Shown in pieces: positions 12,289 through 22,231 of a stretch of DNA of 64,000 nucleotides. Origin of the DNA: Volutella citrinella. Its lineage: Eukaryota > Ascomycota > Sordariomycetes > Hypocreales > Nectriaceae. The stretch covers positions 4,650,001-4,714,000 of the forward strand of contig JAWZSP010000001.1 of assembly GCA_034401135.1 (NCBI GenBank). Direction: 5' to 3'. Every line of letters begins with the position of its first letter. Position 1 is the stretch's first letter. Under the pieces are notes generated by a model that did no database searches, had not been told where the DNA came from, and saw only the letters and a program-made list of their open reading frames with translations. The position numbers and the translations under genes were made by a program.

Positions 12289-12658
12289 CTAGGGCCGGCC
12301 GTATTTAGACAAATTGCAACTGATATATCTATTGCGTCGGGAGCAATTGCCCCGGTGGAACACTTTGTATGGCGCTGTGGAGTCTTTCGTCTTTTTTATT
12401 TTACGACCCTCTTTTTCCTTTTAGGAGGTGGGCGAGGAGCTCTCCCAGGTGGTTTCGTGTCTAGTGGGAAACTACCATCTGCTGCAGTGTGTGCTCAGCA
12501 GAGAATCAAGAATTACATGACGGACAAAGTATCTTGAATATGACTTAATAGGAGTGGCAGGTTTATTCAACCCAATAGCTGGTCCATCATTTGCCGCCTT
12601 CATCTCATCTCATCTCATCTGCTAGCGTACGCTTCACACGAACTGCCATCCAAGACAC
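12289..12658. other. Convergent 3' region between regulator and cupin genes
   Basis: This holds the 3' untranslated sequence of the two convergent genes and a (CATCT)4 microsatellite at 12601-12620. Nothing else is recognised. Confidence 0.6.
12601..12620. repeat. (CATCT)4 microsatellite
   Basis: Four exact copies of CATCT in tandem, just beyond the cupin stop codon. Confidence 0.85.
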
Positions 12659-13348
12659 TCAGATGAGCTTGATGGCATCTTCCAACCTCTTGACATCTTC
12701 GTCCGTCAGCGGAATGGTCGCAAACCTGATCAGAGCCTCCCTGTTTGCCTCTGGTGTGAGCTGCTTCCCGCTGCCGATCAGATTCTCAAGATACTCAAAG
12801 TATCGGATAAAGAATCCCGGCGTGGCCGTGTTGATGAAGACGGCCTCTTCGTCAAAGGGGTTGCTAAACTTGTGCGGAAGACGAATCGGGATCGTCAGCA
12901 TCTCACCGGCCTTGCAGTCAATGTCCGGCCGGCCCGGCGAGTGGAAGCGAACCGTCCCCTTCTACAGATCCGACGCACGGCGAGGGTCAGCATGGCACAT
13001 GGATTATAGGTCGAGAAATTATGACGATTAAGAGCTTACCGTGACGTAGAAACCCTCGTCATGCATTTCATGGAAGTGAAAAACTGGCCCATTGGTCCGC
13101 GGCGGAAGGAGGCTTTCGATTACAGCCAGGCGATATTGCGTGTTGGAGCCATCCTCGATGGGACGCCACAGGTCTGCGTGCCGCAGGTCAGCCCACACTT
13201 TGGTAATCTGGCCTGGCTCTGAATGTACACCAAGACATCGCTTTAGGGGGCTTCACTCACATTGCCCAAGGCGACGCCACGGCACCTCGTCGGGCTTGAA
13301 GTGGTTGATGCGCAATGTTTTGGCGTAGGCTTCGGTAGCTGCATCCAT
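12659..13348 (-). CDS. Cupin-fold protein (putative metal-dependent tailoring enzyme)
   Basis: Exons 13348-13261, 13212-13040 and 12961-12659 give 187 residues. Cupin motif 1 is complete: Gly71, His75, His77, Glu82 in HFHEMHDEGFY, with a Gly at 89. Motif 2 follows as GEMLTIPIRLPHKFSN with the fourth ligand His. A bound divalent metal is therefore expected. Single-domain cupins in fungal aromatic polyketide clusters act as dioxygenases, decarboxylases or cyclases; the reaction here is unknown. The first intron uses the acceptor ending GAGCCAG. The nearer upstream AG would create an in-frame stop. The upstream region, shared with the MDR gene, carries two CGG-CTT-CCG sites. Confidence 0.88.
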
Positions 13349-14377
13349 GGCGAAGACCCTTTACTTTGCTTAAACAAGAGTCAACAAGGTCTTCTCAACA
13401 GAAATCTGCTCTGATTCTCTGCTTGTAAAGGCGGCCTGGGCAGGAATTTGTGTTGCGTTGCTTCAGTTCAACGACGCGAATCAACTGGCGGACTGAAGCG
13501 GGACCTGAAGATTTCCGCTTTGGGCTGGCCAAGTCACTGCTTGGGTCACTCAAGGCACACCCGGGCTTTCCAGGCTATATAAAATTCTGCGGTACAGGCA
13601 CTATTCTTGGGACCATGGAACTTGACTGCCCGAAGAGGGGGCGCAGGGTGAGCATCATCCGGCTTCCGACTGGAGCTACCTCTGATTGCCGAGCGTTGGG
13701 CTGCCCATCTCACAAGTTATATCCGCGTAAGCTGCGCATAACATTGTGCGTTTGAACCACTTCTTTCATACGAAAAGCACCCCAATGTCGTCGCGGTAGC
13801 CCTGTCCGGTGACAAGGGCCAGATCTCGTGGTTTGATGCCCGGCTTCCGCTCTTGCGTGGCCCGGCAAGCTCCATCTTTTGCTTCTATGTCAAACCAAAG
13901 TCTCGTGCAAAGTGTTTCAGAGTATGCTTCAATTTGCGTATAGGTGACGAGTCCGTTTGGCAAAAAACGCGTCTGTAATCGCGCGTCCAAATCGCTTCGG
14001 CTGTTGCTAAGTCCGTTCAGTCGCTCCTAAGTCCGTTGGCGAAGCCCGAGGATACACCATGCAACAACCAATGTTGTACGCTCCTTCCCATTTCTGGCGG
14101 GCTTTCGTGTTCCCGGTCTACTGATCCAATGGCTCCTTCTCCACAGCGCTCGCTCCTGAAATAAGAGACACAAAGGGCGGCCTTGGTACTTGCCTACGTC
14201 CTGTAAGATTGCATCACAGCCACAACGCTCCAAGCTCTTCTCTTCATCTTCTGTCACTTTTCGACTTCAATACACCATCAACTTCCGCCAAGTGGTTCTC
14301 TGCACACCCAACTCTCTACACTCTCGCAAGCACTTTACGTCTCGTGGCCATTCCACATTCTCTCACTAAAAGTCAGC
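13349..14377. promoter_or_regulatory. Divergent cupin/MDR promoter region with two CGG-N3-CCG sites
   Basis: CGGCTTCCG occurs at 13660-13668 (flanked C...A) and again at 13841-13849 (flanked C...C). Both are near matches to the cluster palindrome. A TATATAAAA stretch lies near 13576. CTAAGTCCGTT is directly repeated at 14007 and 14027. A 74-codon minus-strand frame at 13766-13990 matches no family I know and is not called. Confidence 0.5.
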
Positions 14378-15519
14378 ATGTCGGCAACAATGCTCCAGTA
14401 TCAGGCTACGAAGCTGGGCGGTCCTTTCGCGCTCGCCGAGGTCCCCAAGCCTGTACCCGAGTCCACAGAGGTCTGTATTCGGGTCAAGGCCGTCGCACTG
14501 AACCCTCTAGACTGGAAAATGCTATCCCGCGGTGAGATGGTCAACTCCTGGCCAGCGACATTCGGCCTGGACGTCGCCGGCGTGGTCGATCAAGTCGGCG
14601 ACGAGGTTAACGACCTCCAACCGGGAGATGAAGTGTTCTCCCTGAGTGGAATTGGTGGCAAGGCAGCGGGATTCCAGGAAATCGTGACGGTGCCGCAGCA
14701 ATTTGTCGCCAAGAAGCCCTCGTCTCTACGCTTCGAAGAGGCTGCATCACTCCCGTAAGTGCAGTTATGAGCGAGAATGCATGGCATCAGCCTTTGGTGC
14801 ATGCTGCATATTTGCCCTATGTGCTTGATGTAACCCTACGAAGAAGTCACTGCTGACGCGACATCCCGTATCGCAGCATCTGCTACCTCACCGCTGCATC
14901 TGCAATCCTTTTCGGCTTGCATGTCCCTATACCACACATCGCTCCAGACGTGCCGGGGCAAGTGAGACTGTCACCTCGCAGTATCCTGGTCCTCGGAGGC
15001 GCCAGTGCCGTCGGCGGTGCTGCGATCCAGATGTTGCGATCAGCACTGCCCGAGTCGCTCATCCTGACCACAGCGTCATCCAAACATGCGAAGCGACTCC
15101 AAGAGCTTGGCGCGAATGTCACCATCGATCGGCACTCCCCTACACTTGTCACAGACATCAACGATGCTGCATCCGGGGGCGTGGATGCCATCCTCGACTG
15201 CGTCACCGCCGCTGCTGACAATGATGCCATCTTTGGGGCGTTTCGCAGCAGTGGGCCTCGTGTCTACTCACAGGTTTTCACTGGTGAAAAGGTCTCGATT
15301 CCCGAAGGCGTCCAGGTCACAGGCGTCTTTGGCAGGCAAGTCTTTGGCGCACCAGGTGGACTCACAGCTATGACGGCCTTGGCCATATTGATCGACAATG
15401 GCAGATACAAACTACCGGTAGCTGTCAACGTTGTAGGACAGGGGTGGGAAGCGATTGAACACAACCTGTCACGTTTCGGGAACGGAGTGAGCGGTGAGAA
15501 GCTCGTCGTCACAATCTAG
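14378..15519 (+). CDS. Zinc-independent medium-chain reductase (enoyl reductase / quinone oxidoreductase type)
   Basis: Two exons (14378-14754 and 14877-15519; 122-bp intron) encode 339 residues. The N-terminal GroES-like domain has ALNPLDWKML and FGLDVAGVVDQVGD. The Rossmann domain has the NADPH loop SILVLGGASAVGGAAIQ and a variable C-terminus ending SGEKLVVTI. No structural or catalytic zinc ligands are visible. This places it with fungal trans-enoyl reductases and quinone reductases (LovC/ToxD-like family) rather than true alcohol dehydrogenases. A non-reducing PKS needs no trans-acting enoyl reductase, so in this cluster it more likely reduces a quinone or enone after assembly. That role is inferred. 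Confidence 0.88.
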
Positions 15520-16207
15520 GATGATATTTGTTCCAAGGGCTTCGGGACGAATTCTAGCCAAGCTCTAAATGGTGGTGGCTTTAGCACAAGCAATATAGTA
15601 TAACAACCTTAACGTGCCGGTTTACGTCCAAACCAGAATCAACAATACAGGGCATAGATGTGATTTGACCTGGTACCGAAAATCCAAGATTTGCACTTGG
15701 TCTTGCTAACACAAACTGGTAGGCAAATGGTACTTTGATAGTGGGTTTCATCAGGAGCTCTTGTCTCATGGAGCGATTCTGCAGCTTGGCATCGCATTTC
15801 CTACTCAGTCGATGGTTCATCCCCCATCATCTCTCAAGGCGGGGTGGTCGTTTCGGCACCCGCGACTTACACGCCTCGATGTAGCGTTACTACAGCTTGG
15901 CTCACAATAGCGTAAGATTTAGAGACCTTGATCCTGAAGAGACTGAGCCAGCTTTGTGCTCCGCCTTGGGTTGTGGAGTGGTGACACTCGGGTTCCGCGA
16001 CGGAGAGCCACCCGAGCCCAGGGTCAGGGAGTGAAGTCGACTTGCTTCGGAGCCAAGCTGTGAAACCGTTGGAAGCAGTAAGCTCGTATAATAATATGGA
16101 CATGCAGAAGACTGGGGAATCTGGCCATGTGTTGGAACCAGACTCGTCAGTCGTTGGTCCTCAAGGCACTGCTTTCGCCTTTTGTTTTCTCGTCCGATTC
16201 GGTCGCC
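15520..16207. promoter_or_regulatory. Upstream region of methyltransferase-like gene, two imperfect cluster sites
   Basis: TCGGCACCCGC (15853-15863) and TCGGGTTCCGC (15988-15998) each match TCGGN3CCG and miss only the last A. They lie about 350 and 215 bp before the next start codon. I recognise no gene in this spacer. Confidence 0.45.
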
Positions 16208-17110
16208 ATGTTCGTCATTCTGCCGCGGATGCACCTCATTGAAATCGAGGACTACCCCTGGTGTCCCGAATGGCTGCGCGAATACGCTCACCGGTCGCTG
16301 GCCGCCGTCTGGCGCACGGTCGGCTTCAACCGCACCAAGTCGACGGCCGCGCAGGTCTGCGACATCATCGTCGAGCACCTGCCGGGCCACCCGAGCGAGT
16401 ACCACTTCGTGGACGCGTGTGCCGGTGCAGGGGGCCCGACACCCATCTTCGAGGAGGTCCTGAACGAGCGCATGCTGGCCGAGGGAAAACCGCCCATCGA
16501 CTTCCTCCTCACGGACCTCTACCCGGACCTGGAGGCCTGGAAGGCCATCGTGGCCAAGAGCGACCACATCTCCTACGTCGAGACGCCGGTGGACGCGACA
16601 AAGGCCGATAGGTATGCGTCCCGGGACAAGAAGGAGCTGCGCATCTTCAACATGTGCTTTCACCACTTTGACGACGCCGGCGCGCGAAAGGTCATCCGCA
16701 GCTGCATCGAAGAGTCGGACTCGTTCATGTATGTACCCCTTGACGCAGCATCTGCACCCTCAGCTTACCCAGCCGATGTTTTGCACCATAGGATTTTCGA
16801 AGTAACACACCGAACGCCGTCGTCGCTCATCAATACCACCTTCATCATCCTCTCCCCTTTCGTTACCACCTTGGTTTGGTGGTGGTGGTCGCCCATGCAC
16901 CTCTTCTTCACATACGTAGTACCTGTCGTCCCCTTGTTCTTCTTCATCAATGGCTATGTCTCTTGCATTCGAGCCCGAACCCCATATGAAATGTTTCGCT
17001 TGATGGAAAGGGAGGGGTTAGACCTTGCGGGATGGAGGTTCGCAGATGGTGAAACCACCGTGCTGCCGCCTTTTGGTAAGATCTATCACTTTATCGGTAC
17101 CAAAGAGTAA
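16208..17110 (+). CDS. Membrane-anchored SAM methyltransferase-like protein
   Basis: CDS 16208-16728 plus 16792-17110 gives 279 residues. The 63-bp intron (GTATGT...CCATAG) is a multiple of three, so the frame also reads through it. The N-terminal two thirds look like a class I methyltransferase fold: FVDACAGAGGP at residues 67-77 as the glycine-rich SAM loop, an acidic strand FLLTDLYPDLEAW, and FNMCFHHFDD as a post-motif. The C-terminus has two hydrophobic segments (TTFIILSPFVTTLVWWWW and FFTYVVPVVPLFFFI), then GYVSCIRARTP. This is a fungal family I have seen in secondary-metabolite clusters, but I cannot name a substrate. Two imperfect cluster palindromes lie upstream, supporting membership. 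An earlier in-frame Met at 16127 is less likely. Confidence 0.75.
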   Translation: MFVILPRMHLIEIEDYPWCPEWLREYAHRSLAAVWRTVGFNRTKSTAAQVCDIIVEHLPGHPSEYHFVDACAGAGGPTPIFEEVLNERMLAEGKPPIDFLLTDLYPDLEAWKAIVAKSDHISYVETPVDATKADRYASRDKKELRIFNMCFHHFDDAGARKVIRSCIEESDSFMYVPLDAASAPSAYPADVLHHRIFEVTHRTPSSLINTTFIILSPFVTTLVWWWWSPMHLFFTYVVPVVPLFFFINGYVSCIRARTPYEMFRLMEREGLDLAGWRFADGETTVLPPFGKIYHFIGTKE

Positions 17111-17358
17111 GCCTCTGGCTTGATTCATTTGGCCAGCGCCACAGGTTATCAGCGGTCGTCTCATTGAGAGATGCAATGAGAAAACATGAATGATGAGAGA
17201 AAGATTACCGACCGCCGGGCGCTAGATGGAGTACCAGCGTAAGAGGCTGTGGAGGAGCAAGGCTATTTGCGAATCTGATAGAAGAAACAATTGTGTCGCT
17301 GGCTTTCTATATGCTTGAAATCATGATGCGACAGATTTTGCCGCCCAAATTACTATGC

Positions 17359-19591
17359 TCACCGCAAATTTAGTGTAGTCCTCTGAGCAATGTCCAGCCA
17401 CGCTTGGCCTTGCTCCAGCTCCCGCTGCGAAACCGTCAACCGGCGTCGTCTGTTTCCGTTGCCGTCAAAGTACGCTGCGGGGGGCAGCCCGATCACTTCG
17501 TCTTCATCGTCTTCATTTTCCAACTCGTGGAAACGGAGAATTGCGAGTCCGATCCGCTCATACCATCGTTCCTCGCCCTCCCCGCATCGCTTCAGAACAA
17601 CAATGTACCACGCCGGCTGATTCGTCACCGGCTTGCGGCCTGAAACGACGAGACCCAGTGCCCCGTCCTCAAGCTTGAATGCCTCATCGAGGTAAACGTA
17701 CGACAGGACCTTGAGCTTGTCCGAGAGCGTCATGACACAGTGAATGCCGTTTTTGCGCCGGGAATACCCCTCAAAGGTACCTTCTGTGGCTGTTTCAAAG
17801 ACGACCGATGTGGACGTTTTCATGAGTATATCCTGCCTCCAGTCCAGGTCATAAAACGAAAGCCTCACCACCGGCCCAGTTACTTGCAACTCATTCTGCA
17901 CCAGCGGGGTCTCATGGCGCATGGTACCGGTTAATTTTATATTGCGGTGAAGGAACTTGCTCACTTCCTCCTGCTCCCGGGCCATGATCTTGATGTCAAC
18001 ATCGCCGCGGGTCACTTGGACGTCATCTTCGGTGAAATTAGGCGTTCCTTCCCACCCTGCCCATGACCAGCTTGGCAGACCTGCGATTCTTCTTGTGGGC
18101 TCGTCGTGATACCAAGCAAGCTGCATCTTGTGAGAGGGCGAGTCGGAGGTTGGTAGGGTTATGGGCACTCCTTGGATCTGAAAGACGGGAGGCCTGGATT
18201 TCTCAAGCGATATTAGAGCACCAAGACAGGAGTTCAGGATATCGGACGGCTCTGAAAGGTTCCGCGACGTGACCGCAGCGATGTGACGTTGAAACGTGCG
18301 CTTTGGAGATGTCTCGGCATGCCACAGGCTCTCAGAGTTCGGTATTAGGTTCTCGAATGGAATGTTTCCGTGGTGAGAAGTCAATTCTAGAATTTGTTTG
18401 ACCGACTCGGCGGTGTATGCGTCGTTGCAAAGGAGCGAGACTTGATCTTCGCCGAATATCAACCTACGCTTGGAGCAGTATCCTTCTTGATATGTCCAGG
18501 ATCTAGTTGCCCAAACTGACTTTTGTAAGGGAAACGACGCGTGTGGGAAGATTTGCGTAAGTGTAACGTTTGAGGGCAACACGAGGCGCTTCTGCCTTGT
18601 TCGATTTCGGCTAACGCCAGGCAGTCCAGACTCAGAATTTGTACAAGCAGATGCGACGATGGTGAGCTCAGCCATGGCATATATCCTATCCATGGAGGCA
18701 ATATTGGTGGATCTTTTGTCAGGAACGGCATCAGATGCCCCATCGTCTTGGATGCACTTGCGAGCGAGTTAGTCTGCGGCTGTCGCTAAGATTCGTAGCC
18801 AGACTTACGTATCGATCAACCCACAGGTACTTGTAACCCAGTTCCTTGGTAACAGTAATGGCATCCTCAACTACTGGCAGATATCGCCCTGTGGATGGGC
18901 TTTCACTGCTCCCGTCGGGACGCCCAAGCACGTACGACAGGGCGACATACTGACAGAATTGGTTTGGCACATCCACAACAGACTTGGTATGACAGTCGAT
19001 CACGCGCATGGAATGGGCGTGCCTGTACACATCAGGGATGCAAGAGCCGCCATGCATGTTGCCGCACACTTCCAGGGCTGACTTGAACCAGGCCCAGTTC
19101 ACTGCTTCTGGTCGCACAGTCTGAGGTCCATAGTCAAACGTATCGCTCTGTGTATTGGGTTTCTGGACACAGATGAAGCCCCGCTCATGGCATACAGCGG
19201 AGGTGCAGTCAGAGGGCCTGATTCCCAGCACAACAGCACCAACGCAGGGCAGATCGGAGGCGGCCAGCTCGGCCTCGGTAGCAAAGACGTCCGAGGCCAA
19301 GTATGCCTGCAGCTGGCAGTCCTTGGAGTCCCAGCAAGCAGGCTTTAGTTCGGCGAACCACTTGCACAGGCTACAAGAAGCGCCTCTCAACTCCTCATGA
19401 GTCTCGGAAATCAGGGCCACGCGTTCCCCGTGGAGTGACATGCGCTTCGTGGCGACGACATTGGACCATTGGATCGCGGTACATCGTGTGCACAGTTTCA
19501 GGGCCAGTTCAGAAATCATCTTGCCGAAAATGCTGGTTCTGGCCCGGGGGTTCGCAGCGCTCGTCGAGCCGGCGCGCTCATGGTTGGCCAT
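17359..19591 (-). CDS. HET-domain protein (heterokaryon incompatibility type)
   Basis: Two exons (19591-18809 and 18756-17359; 52-bp intron, phase 0) encode 726 residues. The HET domain spans the intron: block 1 is YVALSYVLG, block 2 is YKYLWVDRYCIQDDG, and block 3 is MDRIYAMAELTIVAS, then GLPGVSRNR. The N-terminus has a Cys-rich stretch (LCTRCTAI and CSLCKWF) common in HET proteins. The C-terminal region GLPSWSWAGWEG is also typical of the wider family. Such proteins trigger cell death on non-self recognition, usually through a partner; the trigger here is unknown. HET genes are not biosynthetic and evolve fast. This one separates the left and right parts of the cluster. Confidence 0.92.
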
Positions 19592-19888
19592 TGTTGAAGG
19601 AGCAGTGATGAATGCATGGCGGGTGCGGAGTGAGCTGGCGGGTGCCTTGGCTGAAGCAAGCGCCTTGGCTACGTTGGCTTACATCCAACCCTGGCAGATT
19701 GACCCTGGCAGGTGCGGGTTTGGAGAGGCACCAGCCACATGATGATGACACAGCCACACTCTGAAAAATACCAGCCACCGCCCACGATCACTTCAGGTTT
19801 GGCCAGAAGAGAATTTCGCTCGATGGTGGAGATGGACAACGACAGCAAAAAGGCAAGCATCCGCTCGAGGAGAATGATAAAAAGAATT
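19592..19888. other. HET upstream region
   Basis: Upstream region of the HET gene, just under 300 bp. I see no gene and no copy of the cluster palindrome. Confidence 0.4.
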
Positions 19889-19965
19889 GCGTAATCTGGG
19901 AATCGAACCCAGGGCTAATCGAAACTGAATGGCAACGATTAATTTTACCACTAAACCAATTACGC
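19889..19965 (-). tRNA. tRNA-Gly(GCC) with a 7-nt insertion at the canonical intron site
   Basis: On the minus strand the acceptor stem is GCGTAAT/ATTACGC. It has the D-arm GGTTTAGTGGT, anticodon loop TTGCCAT and T-arm CTGGG-TTCGATT-CCCAG. Anticodon GCC reads Gly. Compared with the neighbouring copy it has seven extra bases (TTCAGTT) directly after position 37, the normal place for eukaryotic nuclear tRNA introns. The anticodon stem AATCG/CGATT pairs only if they are removed. Confidence 0.93.
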
Positions 19966-20035
19966 GGAGAGAGATGAAACCATCAGACGAACATCGCAAC
20001 TCCAAGAGTCGGAATGAGCTTCTAATGATGACGTT

Positions 20036-20105
20036 GCGTGATCTGGGAATCGAACCCAGGGCTAATCGATGGCAACGATTAATTTTACCACTAAACCAAT
20101 CACGC
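20036..20105 (-). tRNA. tRNA-Gly(GCC), intronless copy
   Basis: It has the same body as the copy 70 bp away but no insertion: anticodon stem AATCG-TTGCCAT-CGATT and acceptor GCGTGAT/ATCACGC. The acceptor differs from its neighbour at one base pair on both sides (A-T here becomes G-C), so pairing is kept. Both genes point the same way. Confidence 0.94.
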
Positions 20106-20268
20106 TTTGTTGGAGCTGCGAGCTGCAAATGGAGTCTATGCAGCGAGCGGGCTCTCTCCCTGGACCTTCAATATTGATGGATGTGTTGGCATCATTCTTG
20201 TCTGGACTACAAGTGTGACATGGGTGGTAACTCTCAAATCCATCACATCCAATACCCATGTCACCGCA

Positions 20269-21894
20269 TCACTCCCCGTTATCCCTCAAAGACAAGTAGC
20301 ACTTCAATGGTGGCTTGACCCAAAAGCCATAGATCTGCTGGCCCTGCACCCATTCCTCACACCCTGGCGCCAACTCCAGATCGAATCGCCAGAGAAGCCG
20401 GCACAGGATCAGCTTCATCTCCGCCTTGGCGAGATTCTTGCCCAGGCAGCTTCGCGGGCCAACTGAAAATGGCTGGAAGTTCCGCTTGGCGTCCCTGCCA
20501 CTGCCCTCGGCGGCCTGGAGCCAACGCCCTGGCAAAAACTTGTGCGCCTTGTGGAAGTTCCTGTCTGAACGGTAGGCGGCAAGGTGGTTTACTCCAACAG
20601 TAGTGCCGCCGGGGACGAATCTGCCTTCAATCATTTCACCTCCAGGGGGCACCACCCGGGGAAGTGTGACTGCCACCGGTGGGTAGAGACGCATGGTCTC
20701 GTTGAGCACGGCATCAAGGAGCGGGATGGCGTCTCCAGAAACAGATGTAGGAGTGATGTGGTCTTCCTTGCTGAAGCTACTGCGGACGGAGCTGCAGAGC
20801 TCCTCGTAGATGTCTTGATGGGTAAGGAGGAAGTAAGTAGCCGCTGTCAGGGCGGTTGCCGTCCCATCGGAACCTGCGATGGCGATGCTAAAAGCGTTGA
20901 CTACCATTTCCTCCCGTGACAGACCTTTTCCGTCCGTCTCTCCCTCCTCAGCCGCGAGAATATAGTGCCAGAAGTCTTTGCGGTCATCAGTTGGGCCTCG
21001 GGCAACACGGCCATCCACCATGGCCTTTGCCCTTTTCGCATTTGCCAGTCGCGACGTGTCCGAACCACGCAACACAAGGAGATTCCGCAAGCTGCTTATT
21101 CCATAGTATTGGGCCATTTGGCTCATGATGAGTTCCCGAGAGACGCTCTTGATGGAGGCGACAAACGGGTGTGAAGTTCCCGTTTCTATGCAGTCAAAGT
21201 CCTGGCCAAACGCTAGGGAGCCGATGAGATCAAAAGCTGGCACCGTGTGAGCGCAGATGAACAAGAGGATTTTCTTTAACTCACTCGTCCAGTGATACCA
21301 GTCCACAAGGTCCACCGGCCCTTCACCACACCGCGCTTCCAATTGCGACAGCAGCTTGGTGCAGTACTTGATTAGCACGGATTCTTGCTCGCGGAGTGCC
21401 CTCTCCGAAAAGGCATGTGAGAGAAGGCGCCGGTGTCGTGAGTGCGTAGCGCGGTTTGCCGTCATGATGTCTTGAATCTCAGCCTTGATTCCTGTCGTTG
21501 AGACCGAGAGCACTCACTAGGGACACCAGTCGGGGTTACAAGTGAGAATATCGGGTCTTTGGCCATCTCTATTGCCCTCTGGCCATAGATGGCCTGCCAT
21601 GCTCGCTCCGAAGTATACGAAATCTCGCCCGGCGCGACACGGACTATGGGCCCGTACTGCTCGTGCAGCTCCGCCAGTCGATGGTTCAGCCTGCCATGAT
21701 ACTGATACCAGCACCAGGGAAGCCGAGTAGCTGCCCATGTCTTCGGGCCGGGGTGGTATCGCAATGGATGAAAGAACAGGTTGTATATGATCCGGTAAAC
21801 GGGCTGCTCACGCCTTAGCTGCACATTCAGTCGAAATAGGGGAGCAGGGACTTACAACTACCGCACAGCAAACAAGGGTTGTAAACAGAATCAT
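20269..21894 (-). CDS. Cytochrome P450 monooxygenase
   Basis: Four exons (21894-21856, 21818-21518, 21470-21285 and 21236-20269) give 497 residues. The first intron is only 37 bp. A hydrophobic N-terminus (ILFTTLVCCAV) anchors the protein in the ER, followed by the HPGPKTW proline hinge. The I-helix is AGSDGTAT, the K-helix is ETMRLYP, PERF-like FLPGRW follows, and the heme loop is FSVGPRSCLGKN with Cys439. It resembles fungal CYP families common in polyketide clusters (N-terminal NLFFHPLRYHPGPK, and HSRHRRLLSHAFSE). It likely hydroxylates or couples the polyketide; the site cannot be predicted. It is divergent from the FAD monooxygenase across a 337-bp promoter with a perfect cluster palindrome. 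Confidence 0.94.
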
Positions 21895-22231
21895 CTTGAA
21901 TTCACCACATCCAAGCCAAGTATCGCAACAAGGACAAAGCTAGGGAGCTTCGTTTACAGAATCTTCAAAAGTCGTAAATCAAGGGGCATCGCTCACCAGA
22001 CGGTGGTCAGCTGTCGCACGGGACACGAAGCCGGCTTACTCGGACGTCGGCTGCCGAAATGGCGGACCCAACATCGCAGGATGTCAGCGCCGGATTCCAA
22101 GAAATGCCGCCAGAGGGATCAAATAGAAAGACGCAGCCTGTAATATCCAAAGAGAGATAGAAAAGGAAGCCTAGGCCTAAAAACGCAGACGCAAAGGTTC
22201 TGGGCGTCGTCACGGAGAACTAAGCTACACA
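21895..22231. promoter_or_regulatory. Divergent P450/FMO promoter
   Basis: A 337-bp spacer with one perfect TCGGN3CCGA palindrome (22047-22057), near its middle and 150-175 bp from both start codons. Confidence 0.7.
22047..22057. promoter_or_regulatory. Putative Zn2Cys6 operator TCGG-CTG-CCGA
   Basis: TCGGCTGCCGA is a perfect inverted repeat with CGG-N3-CCG. It is identical in pattern to the sites at 4989, 6215 and 25770. Confidence 0.62.

Noticed and set aside
13766..13990. Minus-strand 74-codon open frame between cupin and MDR
   Set aside because: No family resemblance or splice context; it overlaps the promoter region with CGGCTTCCG sites.
15902..16666. Long minus-strand frame opposite the methyltransferase-like gene
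   Set aside because: Antisense shadow of a real coding exon.
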